From Perkinsus marinus ATCC 50983 (taxonomy: Eukaryota; Perkinsozoa; Perkinsida; Perkinsidae): DNA of 64,000 bases. A program made the position numbers and the translations under genes. The stretch covers positions 186,001-250,000 of the forward strand of contig NW_003208655.1 in the NCBI RefSeq assembly GCF_000006405.1. The letters run 5' to 3'. This document shows, in pieces, positions 10,979 to 19,992 of the stretch. Numbering within the stretch: the first letter of the stretch is position 1; the number at the start of each line of letters is the position of its first letter. The notes under the pieces are model-generated. The model made no database searches and had not been told where the DNA came from. It worked only from the letters and a program-made list of their open reading frames with translations.

Positions 10979-12595
10979 ATGTCTCTCGAAAGTGCATCGA
11001 GCCCGGGACGTTCGAGTTCTAGCGCGTACAGCGACAGGCTCAGTCCGTACCCGAACAAAGGGCTATGCGGAGATCCAGAATACGAGGAGGATTTTGAGTC
11101 CGAAGATTATCTGAGGAAACTGGAGCAGTTGACCCAATGGGTGAAGGAAGCAAAGGTGAGCCTAGGCTTCACCATAATGACATTCTGAGTTGCCGCAATA
11201 TACTCCTACGTAGACGTAGGAGTTTACTAGGCTTCTTATCACAGTAAGGTCGTTGTCTCCTGTCGCACCGTATTTCCGGATAGGATCGCTCCTATTTGCT
11301 CCTTTTCAGCACCTTGTTTTCTTCACCGGTGCCGGTATCTCAACGGCATGCGGTATACCAGACTTCCGCGGTCCGAATGGCGTTTGGACGCGTGAGACGG
11401 CGAGTAGAGGACTCAGGACGAGGGACACGGCGGTGACACCATCTGCCACAGAGGGAGCGGACATCACTGTCTGTAGGAGCACCGCTGAGCTGTTGTATAT
11501 ATACCAGTGTGGTGTCAGCTTTCTCGGAGGCTTTGCCGAGTTTCTCTCATTCGGCCATTGCGGAGCTCGTCGGTCGAGAGAAGGCGAAGGCAGTGGTGAC
11601 ACAAGTGGGCTCGTTCGAGTGCATCGTCACACATAACGATGCTTTCAGAACGTCGATGGGCTACACTGGAAGTCGGGTGTGCCACGCTCACTCTTGTCTG
11701 AGATACATGGATGCCTCCTCGCCTCGTATTGTGACAGTTGCCTAACTGAGTGAGATCCATCTAACCATATCCCGCCGAGATTGAGAGTGGCGATTGACGA
11801 GTCCTGTGGAATGGCCGTCGTTTTCCAGCCCTGTCCTTGACCAGACAGTTTCCCTGACGGTAGGTTCCGCCATCTAGATGACGTCGGAGGCTGCGGTCAC
11901 CGTCCCTTGCCAGGAGGACTGCTCTGTCCCAAGTGTGAACGCAGCAACACAAGTACACGAGCTCCTAGCCCTCCAAAGCCTAGTATATTGGATGTTTCTT
12001 TCACTGATGCAGGGACGTCGTTACGTCGACCGGTGCGCACGGTGAGACGTGAAGGCCATCGCCGGGATTGCGTACTGCGTGACTGTGTATTGGATTGGAA
12101 CGAGGAGCTCCCCGAACCTGATAGAAGCCGAGCTATCCGTCACTGCAAGCTCGCTGATCTCTGCATTGTTGTCGGTAGGTTCCACGTAAGTTGTTGTCTT
12201 GCTGATTCTCACCCTGTTAGGTTCCTCCCTTCGCATTGAGCCTGCCAGTTCATTCCCTTTCTATGCTCAGTGGATCAACAAACGTATGAAGAAATTCGAG
12301 CGAGGTCGAGTGGTCATCATAAACCTCCAGAAGACCGAATATGACCATCGCTGTGGTACGTTAGCGTTCAGGTGTCCAACATGCTGAGAGCCTGACATGT
12401 TATCTTTATTCAGATTTGCGTTTCTTCACCCGGTCTGATCGAGTCTTCCGAGACTTGTTTCAGCAACTAGACATTGCCATCGATGCGCGTCCCTTGGTCA
12501 AGCCAAACTTGCTCACTGACCCAGCGCTGTATGATTCGTATGGCCGAGCTCGCGGTGGCGATCAATTGGCAGGCAAACGAATACGAATCACCTGA
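10979..12595 (+). CDS. SIRT6-type NAD+-dependent protein deacylase (class IV sirtuin)
   Basis: ATG at 10979. The N-terminus carries the class IV hallmark [15 protein letters not shown] 155-nt intron (11156 to about 11310) precedes [26 protein letters not shown] (NAD-binding GAG and DFRGP). A later exon [17 protein letters not shown] is spliced to [13 protein letters not shown], giving the catalytic QNVDGLH with H as general base. Zinc ligands appear as CDSC and CPKC. The distal part [47 protein letters not shown] follows SIRT6 order. The frame stops at 12593-12595 after KRIRIT. In the family, SIRT6 removes acetyl and long acyl groups from histone H3 and works in DNA repair and metabolism; a nuclear role here is inferred. 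One segment after TRE (about 11400-11505) is partly intronic and its borders are not resolved. Confidence 0.85.
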
Positions 12596-13086
12596 AAATG
12601 AATGACCCGTGTTAGTCAATAGTTGGTTGACCGCATTCACGTTCTGCAGTGCGAGTTTACGAATCGACTATCATGACGATGGGGGTCCCAGATCTTCAGC
12701 AACGGAACTATGATGGAACTGAGTCCCCAAGAAGCGGAGGAAAGTACCATACGTCAACTACATGCAGAAATACACTTCTCTATTGAAAAATGATACCATG
12801 ACTATCCAACATTTCAGATTTCTAACGAACATTTCTGAACAAACTTTGTGCCGCAGAGCAATGTCTTGTTCCAAGCGGGATCGCTGGAGCCTGGACTGTA
12901 CACTGCACACGAGTACTATGTTCTCCACATCTTCAGTGTCCTCACGTGCTCTTTAGTTTTCGAGTCAGCGGAGCTGAATCATTCGTCCTCGTATCGCGAT
13001 CAGTAGGGCCAGGCGGAGGAGAGATTAATCCAAAATCGAACATATTGACCATCGACAAGGATGCACAGCATCTTGAGTTGCGACAA
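12596..13086 (+). other. Possible exons of an unassigned + strand gene
   Basis: A frame at about 12846-13010 reads TNFVPQSNVLFQAGSLEPG LYTAHEYYVL, which resembles the beta-strand register of ASH/PapD-like domains of ciliary proteins, but one such stretch is too little for a call. A short frame at 12700-12790 (MMELSPQEAEESTIRQLHAE) may be another exon. The tRNA-Ser gene follows immediately on the other strand. Confidence 0.2.
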
Positions 13087-13168
13087 CGACACCTGAGGGA
13101 TTCGAACCCTCGCGGGCATAGCCCAACGGCTCAGCAGGCCGCCGCCTTAACCACTCGGCCAAAGTGTC
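13087..13168 (-). tRNA. tRNA-Ser (anticodon GCT)
   Basis: Read on the minus strand: acceptor stem GACACTT pairs with AGGTGTC, D-arm GGCCGAGTGGTTAAGGC, anticodon stem GCGGC/GCCGT with loop CTGCTGA (anticodon GCT), a long variable arm as in serine tRNAs, and T-arm GAGGGTTCGAATCCCTC. Box A and box B are both intact. Length 82 nt without CCA. The + strand shows a frame running through it, which is spurious. Confidence 0.93.
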
Positions 13169-13268
13169 TATGTTATAAATGTAAGGCTCTCAAAACGGAT
13201 GGCTATCGTGTTTTTATTAAATCGTTTCGGAACTCCGAGCAGATGTGATTTAGTTCCCCTTGTAGAGC

Positions 13269-13655
13269 GATCTAATCGATGTGCAATTCGCCGAGGCAAT
13301 CCGCTCAAGTCTGCGAATGCACGTCCAGATCTCGCGCTTACTCCATGCCGCGAAGCATGATCCCCTAGCTATTATAATTGTCACTCCTAGCTGCGATGGA
13401 GAGAAGGTACAGTGAGTTTGGGCGAAGTGATTACCGACTCGGACTCATAAAGAACCGATTGACTCTAGAACACGACTCAGAGCCTTCGTTTTGGGATGAG
13501 AAACGTTTTTCCGCTCTTTACTCCGAGCCGGCTGCCTTGTTCACCACGGCAAGCCACTTCGTTTCAGTTTCAGGCTGCTGATCTTCAACGGGACGTGTGA
13601 TAGGTACCTGACGGAAGCACTTCTAGAGCAACGCAGCCCAAAAAGCATCACGTGA
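13269..13655 (+). CDS. Unassigned gene, 3' exons
   Basis: After a good acceptor (CCCCTTTGTAG ending at 13268) the frame reads SDLIDVQFAEAIRSSLRMH and VQISRLLHAAKHDPLAIIIV TPSCDGEK up to a GTACAG donor. A last exon after an acceptor near 13573 reads LLIFNGTCDRYLTEALLEQ and stops at 13653-13655. Composition is protein-like but no family was recognised. If the exons near 12.85-13.0 kb belong to the same gene, the tRNA-Ser lies inside its intron on the opposite strand. Convergent with the RNase P gene. Confidence 0.35.
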
Positions 13656-16407
13656 CAGAGGCGTTCTTGAGTTTGAATCCTCGTCGAATAAACAGATGGC
13701 ATCTCGAAGGAGTATCTACACACATTTGAATGAATCCTCAGTACCCTATCTCCGCTAGCTGATTCAGTCACGCTGCAAAATACGTACTCTTTTTTATCAA
13801 CATTCTCTTCTGGGAAGGTGATTCTGACGCGGCAAACATGCCTCTCCCGCCATCGGAGGAAAGACTGTGGAACCTGCCGAGGAAGTGAATGCACGAGATA
13901 GACATACACAGAGCTCCGTTCCTACCATCATTCGCCAGAAATGATCCCGCATCAGATCGTTTGAGATCACAAATACTTTATCAGCCGTTCGGTTTTCATT
14001 CTTCGCCAGTGCTCGAGCCTGTTCTTCACAGCGAATAGCTGCGTACATCCAGAACCAATCATCGTTTGCACGAGGAGGGACCTTAGAAAAGAGCCAGAAT
14101 GATGTGGAGAGACCCGTTAAAAACAGAGGTCTACCCTATAAAGATCGAAAAGACTTCCGTTGTCGTCATTTTGCTTCGTCCACTTATCATCGTACCTAGG
14201 CAAACCACACTCATGAGGATGATAGGCATAGAGGAGATTCGTAAGATTACTTCTTTATCAACTCGTCATACTTGGCCCGCTTCTCTTCACTCAGTTCCTC
14301 AACGTCATCCTCATCACTCGTATGTGAGCTCTGGGGTTTGCAAGACATCGATTCCTCAATATTCTCAGGTGTATTCTCATTGGCTGAGACGGGAGACGGG
14401 GTTAACTCGGGGTCTAGTTCGGGCGCGAAGGTACCTGCATCAACACGTCGGTGCAATGCAGTAGCACTTTGCTCGCAATAGTTTGGAGATAGATAGTTCG
14501 CGATCAACCTCGTCGATGGTTTGTGGATCGCAACAATCTCATCGACAGTCTGGCCGAGTGGTCTAAGGCGGTGGCTTTAGGCGCCATTCCGAAAGGGCGT
14601 GGGTTCGAACCCCACGGCTGTCACTTTCTAAAATTGTCATCGTCTGATGACAATTTTGAATGCACAACTAGATGAATAAGTAGAACGAGATTGAATGAAT
14701 GAGGTAAATAAGGGCTTAGCATTGTCTAGTCAACAATCTCGTTGGCAGATTTCCATCCGGAGAGGAAAACTCACCATCCAACCTAGCCAGCTTCTGCTTG
14801 TGTTTGCTTGCAATTTTCCGTCTCTTCTTGGCAAGAGGACCGGTACCGACAGTCAAGTCGAGCCCCTGTTCGAGCCACTTGCTATGCAAAATCACAAGTA
14901 CCTTATGCGAAGGGAAATACTCGAGAAAAACGGTTCAAGATTTCAATAACCTCACCTTCTTTCCTTCCTTTAAGAAATGCTCGACAACGTCATCTATCTG
15001 CGAGTGCTGGAAGAAGCCATCAGCATAGTTCTGGTTCATATGGCCAATATTAGCTGCATCAACTATGATAGTCGCCGGAGTCGATTGTGAATCTGATAGG
15101 AGATGGAAGCACTAAGCAAGCCACTACAACTGACCTAAGTATTGCTTCAAGTCGAGGAACTTTTGCTGCTGATCCTCGGACAAGTTTTGTGTCGCCAATC
15201 GCTGGGTTAGATCTGAGAGCTCGTGTAGCTCCTCATCCGTGATGTCAATAGACCGCAACTTGATATCCGTAGCAGAGCACCTGCCCTCCACAGAAATATC
15301 TGTAGGGAGGACCTCCACATCCGGATCCCGCTGGCCCATTGTTTTGATAGCCTCCGTCAATCTCGAATCGGTGACGACATCAATTGTGTTAGCCACCTTG
15401 TCGGCGAGGAAATCGAAAGCTGCAAACGCTTGTAACACCGTCACTTGATGAATGCTATGACGTTACTTTTTCCAGGAGGGCAGCATCGGAGAAGATAAGA
15501 CAGCTCCGCCTCACCGAGAGTAAACCCCCGGCCCTCGAGGTCCGCGACTAGCTTCATGGCCGCCTGAACAGGCGTCGTGAACAACAGACCTACTCGACAC
15601 TAGTCTCACGTCGAAGTCTCGGTACTGAGGTGATGAATACAACTGCAGGAGCGGAGCGTAACTCCTGAGTCGAGGTTGGAAGTTGCTCAAGCCTGATAGA
15701 ACAGATAAGGGAAACAAACGATTGCATTCTTACACTCTTCGTGGTACTGCAAGGCTAGATCGATCTCTCCTGCTGCTACTGCCAACTTCACCATACCAGT
15801 GAGAATATTCTCCTGACGCTGTGGGCCTATCAAGACGAATAGCTAGCAGATGATACTGGACCCTCACATTTACATTTATCGAGGACTTGCTGAGCAAGCT
15901 TGAGGATCTTCCGGGCAGTCTCGATGTCCTTCGATGGACAGCCAGCTTCGAGATTAACATCGCTAGCAGCCACAGTAAGGATACGTGCATGCATCTGAGG
16001 GGACGTCGACAACATATCAATCCTCTGAACGGTAGGGGAACATGGTAGAATGATCAACAGTAATATGACCTCGCTGACAAGCAGACATTTAAAACCGGTA
16101 CGCAAGAGCTACAGGTGTATACCCCTTTCGTTAAGCCAGCGTCCACGAATTCGTCATTGGACATAATCTCCTCATAGGTCTTGAATGCTCCTAATATATC
16201 ATGCTCACGAGCTGATGTGTACCTGCATTCAACCGATGAAGTCTCCACAGGCATCATCACTTGATAAGCATACATTTTCGTTTGGATAGCCTTCAGCTGC
16301 TTCTTCAAGGCAATCTCCTTAGTATTTTTCTGATGGGGCATTTGAACAACAAGTCGGAGGAAGAGAAGAAAGAACAACAACAGCAACACTACGGGTGAGT
16401 CGGACAT
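13541..16407 (-). CDS. Protein-only RNase P (PRORP), PPR plus NYN metallonuclease
   Basis: Removes 5' leaders from pre-tRNA. Read 16407 to about 13.6 kb on the minus strand. After a hydrophobic start (VVLLLLFFLLFLRLVV) come PPR-like helices (HDILGAFKTYEEIMS; ILTGMVKLAVAAGEIDLALQ; LRSYAPLLQLYSSPQYRDFD). Then a linker region with EGRCSATDIKLRSIDITDEE, and the NYN nuclease: IVDAANIGHMNQNYADGF (first Asp), GKKVLVILHSKWLEQ, an acidic insertion of about 65 residues, VPPRANDDWFWMYAA (two Asp), VFVISNDLMRDHFWRM (fourth Asp), VPQSFLRWRERH. All four metal-binding Asp are present. The zinc site is degenerate: the usual C-x2-C is C-SAT. Introns are about 45-55 nt except one of about 340 nt that carries a tRNA-Leu gene. 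The true stop may be nearer 13.70 kb than 13541. Confidence 0.85.
14544..14623 (+). tRNA. tRNA-Leu (anticodon TAG)
   Basis: Acceptor GACAGTC pairs with GGCTGTC, D-arm GGCCGAGTGGTCTAAGGC, anticodon stem GTGGC/GCCAT with loop TTTAGGC (anticodon TAG), a type II variable arm, and T-arm GTGGGTTCGAACCCCAC; discriminator A. It sits antisense within an intron of the protein-only RNase P gene (flanking coding exons at about 14.43 and 14.77 kb). Confidence 0.95.
14630..14657. repeat. Inverted repeat just downstream of tRNA-Leu
   Basis: Arms of 11 bp, AAAATTGTCAT and ATGACAATTTT, with a 6-nt loop CGTCTG, starting 7 nt after the discriminator base of tRNA-Leu. It could fold in the tRNA 3' trailer or in the RNase P intron transcript. 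There is no long T-run on the tRNA strand after the hairpin. Confidence 0.6.
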
Positions 16408-16639
16408 GTCAATTCGACGCGCCTCCTAGGGTAGTGGCAGAGGGACGCTCCAGGGCCTGTAGGTTGGAGATTCCTATGCTGATTTCAACGAGTCACTCTA
16501 GCCCAGCCAATAGGAGCAACAGGAAGGCTACACTCCACGGGGTATTGCCCTCCCAGTATCGCCAACCTCACTAGAGTACCGCATCTTCAATAGACCACTC
16601 TGGACACAGGCACCACCATAAACGACAGCCTGTCATGAA

Positions 16640-17443
16640 TCTGCCTCCTACGGTCGGTAGATCTGCTCCCAGAGCAGGAGGAGCACCAAGTGAGGACGTC
16701 GAATTGGATGGCGTCGGACTGACTGGAGTTAGAGCTAGACTGGTGTCGGATAAAGGTGTGCTAGCCTTGTATGTAATACAGTCGGCGCACCCGAGAGGCC
16801 TTCATATAAGCCTATTCCAATGCAATACCCTCGCTACTTTGATGGACACCCTCTCTACTACCCAACCCAATCCTGCGAATGGTGTGTTGAAACACATCGG
16901 GCAGAAACATAATTCATCAGCATCATCACAGTATCGGCGACTTCTGCTCTGTCGAGCAACCTGCCGTGGTGGACGTCCCCTCGTTGTCGGAGTAGGCCCC
17001 CTGCTGACACACAGTTGACCGCTCGTCAAGCCAACCAGCACTCACCCCAGTGCTAGCCTTATCACTAGCTATATCACAGGACTCCTCCTCCTCCTCCTCA
17101 TCTTGAGGTGGAAGACTTCCTCTGGCATGCAGTGTATCCAACTGGTCCGCTATGACCGCAGGAACCTGAGCCGGACAGCACTACACCTAACACCGCGTGC
17201 TGTGTGGCACCTCCTCGTGCATAAAAAGGCCCCCTGGTATCTCCTTATAGGATAAGTCATCCCTCTTAGCACTCATGATAGCCTCCTTAACGTCTTCAAT
17301 AGTGCTCTTATCAGGAGTTGACAAAGAGATGGTAGGGAGCAGATAGGTGAGGGGAGGGCAATGCATTGCAGAGGCAGCAGCAGTAGTCCACCGTTCATGG
17401 GCAGCTTCTGAGCAGCCCAAGACTCGACGTACAGTAGAGGCTA
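16640..17443 (-). CDS. Acidic/Cys-containing exons: C-terminal extension of the hydrolase or a separate gene
   Basis: Exons on the minus strand join in frame: TTAAASAMHCPPLTYLLPT, STPDKSTIEDVKEAIMSAK, over a 46-nt intron (GTGCCA..GGCTCAG) to VPAVIADQLDTLHARGSLPP, an EEEEEE tract, and then a basic segment with CFCPMCFN. A donor overlapping the hydrolase stop region (GTGGGTAACG) would let the hydrolase gene read on into these exons; otherwise they form a small separate gene whose start I cannot place. Function unknown. Confidence 0.35.
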
Positions 17444-17445
17444 CG

Positions 17446-19016
17446 TTACCCACTGTCCTCTTCTTCCAGCTTCTGGCTCCACTTAGGCACCTTTAAACTC
17501 AACAGCATATCATCTTCATCATCAGTATCAGCCAAGGCAGCATCTGCAGCCCCTACGAATTACTCAAGGAGTGGTATGAGCTCAGCATGTACACCTATGA
17601 CCCACGCATCTCCGGACTCTCAATGTGAGCCTGGCCAGCCGAGCCTTCCCACTGAGGCCGTGTCCCCTGCACGATCTCCCTCATAAATGTAACAGTATCC
17701 TGCACTGGGTCAGTCCTGCCTACTATCATAGCCGTATCCAACTGATAGGGTCTATGCCTCCGTAAAATGACCTATGAGAACCACACTCATCCAACCAGAG
17801 CCGCCGCCGCCATAATACTCCCTATGTACCCTCTTCTGGAATATGAGCTCTGGGGTGAGGGAGTTGGGATCCATCTGTCTTCTCATTATTCTCTTCACCA
17901 TCCCTTTACCACTGTATATCCTCGATAACCGGAACCACGTGGCGAGCATCTCTGGCAGCCTATTTTCTATATACTGCTGCCGTCGAGCTAGCGCCTTCGG
18001 CTTTCCCTCTCCCACCCACCTGTCGCCAGTGTGGTAAACTATGCACATGTTCAACCACATATGTTGGTGACAATATGAAAATTCTGATGAAATTTCGGGA
18101 AATTCATATTTATTCCTGTACTTTCTACTCGTGTATGAACTCCTATAACTACTGGGGAAACTCTCAAGCTCAGCTGAAAAAACCAAACATATATATTCCA
18201 ACACCGCCTATTGTATCTCCCTGGACCGTAAGGACGCTAATGCACTACCTGCGCAGATAAGCCAGCCAGGTCGGTGAAGTCGCCACAACGTGTGCTATCT
18301 TCTCCTTCCTATCATTCTCCAATTCCCGCAATGCCCGCAGTACATAGACAGTAGCCTGCCCACCAGCTACAACCAGATAGAATGGCCGTGGGCGCGCGCT
18401 AAAGTGATCGAGGACCTGTCATTTGTCAACATGTTAGCACCAGAAGGAAGCAGTTGTGTCATTAGACCTGATAAGCAAAGTGTGTGTATGTACTGACGAG
18501 CGTGCCTTGGAAGACGTCCTCCAGCATAGCCCAGTTCGCAAAACCGTCTTTTAGTGCAAAGCCAGGCCAGTCCACGACCGCCGAGGTGTGGCCTGAGGAC
18601 CGAGAGGAAACACTACTACTACAAGAAGGGAAGGATACCATACCAAGTTCGGCCAAATGCTTTGCTACTGTACGCCACTCTTCACGACTACTCAGTAAGG
18701 AGAATGATGGGAAGAAGACGTATCGGGGCTGTGGGGCCGATCTGGCAACAGCGGCTACGCCTGGGAGTACTCACCAACTACTACTACCTCCGAGATTTAA
18801 ACCCGACGTGATCATCAGTCGGCGTAACAAGAGCATACTCATACCTGAGGGAATCTCATGAAGGAAGGCCTGGAGGAGCGATGAGGACTTGTTGAAAGTC
18901 TGTGTCTTATGCTCCCACCGCATAACTCCTGTCGTGAAGGTAGGCCCTGTGGAGAACCCACGTATGGCACTCGGCACAGACAGCAGTCGGCGGCAGGTAG
19001 GCCCAGGGGAGTGCAT
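17446..19016 (-). CDS. Alpha/beta hydrolase family protein (plastid/cyanobacterial-like subfamily)
   Basis: ATG at 19016 begins MHSPGPTCRRLLSVPSAIRG, rich in Arg/Ser and possibly a targeting sequence. Spliced exons give RYVFFPSFSLLSSREEWRTV AKHLAELG and AVVDWPGFALKD, the pattern of the subfamily that has S-x-R-x-E-[WM] early and DWPGFG afterwards. Next come PRPFYLVVAGGQATVYVLRA at the nucleophile-elbow position, where GGQAT replaces the usual G-x-S-x-A (no serine nucleophile seen), VVATSPTWLAYLRR spliced to WVGEGKPKA, NSLTPELIFQKRVHREYYGG, and AMIVGRTDPVQDTVTFMREI. The 229-nt intron 18020-18248 holds a dispersed repeat copy. The missing nucleophile suggests altered or lost hydrolase activity, or an exon boundary I placed wrongly. 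Confidence 0.6.
18046..18200 (+). repeat. Dispersed repeat family A, copy 1
   Basis: AT-rich, about 155 bp, starting TATGCACATGT-like, then TGTTGGTGACAATATG, TTCCTGTAC, GAACTCCTATAACTACTG, AAGCTCAGCTGAAA and AACATATATATT. The same order of blocks recurs at 35815, 63121 and 63305. It lies inside an intron of the alpha/beta hydrolase gene, antisense to it. Confidence 0.7.
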
Positions 19017-19200
19017 TACTAGAAAGCACAACCTAGCAAGACCGAGAGGTCCAGCATACTGAGTCTACTACTAGTACGCCACTGCTAATGCAGGGCCACC
19101 CTCACCGCAACGACCATTCAGAAGGCCCTCCAAAGCAACACAAAAGGACGCCTAGCGTAACATCTTCTTCCGTCCCATTCGAGAGGAGAAGTCATTCCTC

Positions 19201-19990
19201 TTATAACGTAGGTCTATTGTGTCTGTCCACACCAGCCAGCAACTCTTTCTCTGGTGAGTAAATCACAAATGCCTCATCACCGCCTTTGTCCTCAACATTG
19301 ATCCCATACCTCCATGACTGGCTAAATGGCTGCCTTTCGGAGACGCAACTTCCCGTATCGGTAGCTGGATAGGGAGTCCGATGGCCAATCGGCTGCCCAA
19401 CCGAGCTGATTCCTCCCTCCCCACTACCATGAAAACTCCAAGCTTGCCAATAGTAATTGTAAAATCCGCGTTAGTCTGAGATTGCTTTTCTCGTGCATCG
19501 ACGAGGACAGCACAGAGCCGACGAGGGTTACACTCATGGGACCATCCTAGCATCAGTTCAACACGCACTTAGCATGCTGGCTAAGCCCAACCGTAGCCAA
19601 TACTCCCATTTTTGCCTAATGATAAGCGCTGGTATCGGATGTGTCACAGTAGTAGCAACATATCGTGTCACCAAAGCTCTCATGAGAACGACCCGTGTAC
19701 TACTACTTATCGTCACTTAGTTGAAGAAGGTCCTTACTCTCCTCCCGCTAGTGCTTAGCATGCTGACTGTATCCTGGACAGTATGGCCGAATGGCATCAG
19801 CTTGAACAAGCGTAGCTTCTCTCTGGCTATGACCAACACTATCCTCTATCACGACTCCCAGATACCACTAGAACACAACAGGACTCCCATAGCAACTAAA
19901 GCAGCTTATAATGGCTGTACTCAGCCCTACTCTACCCATCCTGATACGTAATAAAAGTCTGTGTTGTTATGGCTATGTTGACTCGCGTGG
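19201..19990 (-). CDS. Unknown protein; only the 3' exon is clear
   Basis: A frame without a start codon (acceptor near 19445) reads WSFHGSGEGGISSVGQPIGH, QPFSQSWRYGINVEDKGG, DEAFVIYSPEKELLAGVD and stops at 19201. It is clearly protein-like but no family was recognised. Upstream exons between 19.45 and 19.99 kb are probably present (candidates include a hydrophobic stretch around 19.65 kb) but I could not join them. It lies directly downstream of phytochelatin synthase on the same strand. Confidence 0.35.
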
Positions 19991-19992
19991 GA

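Noticed and set aside
12946..13248. 100-codon + strand frame across 13.1 kb
   Set aside because: It runs straight through the tRNA-Ser gene, and its protein contains the typical translation of a reversed T-arm.
17187..17453. Apparent N-myristoylated protein starting MGNVAS
   Set aside because: The first codon is GTG, not ATG; the segment lies over a GTAACG/GTGGGT donor of the hydrolase gene, so it is intron and exon sequence, not a start.
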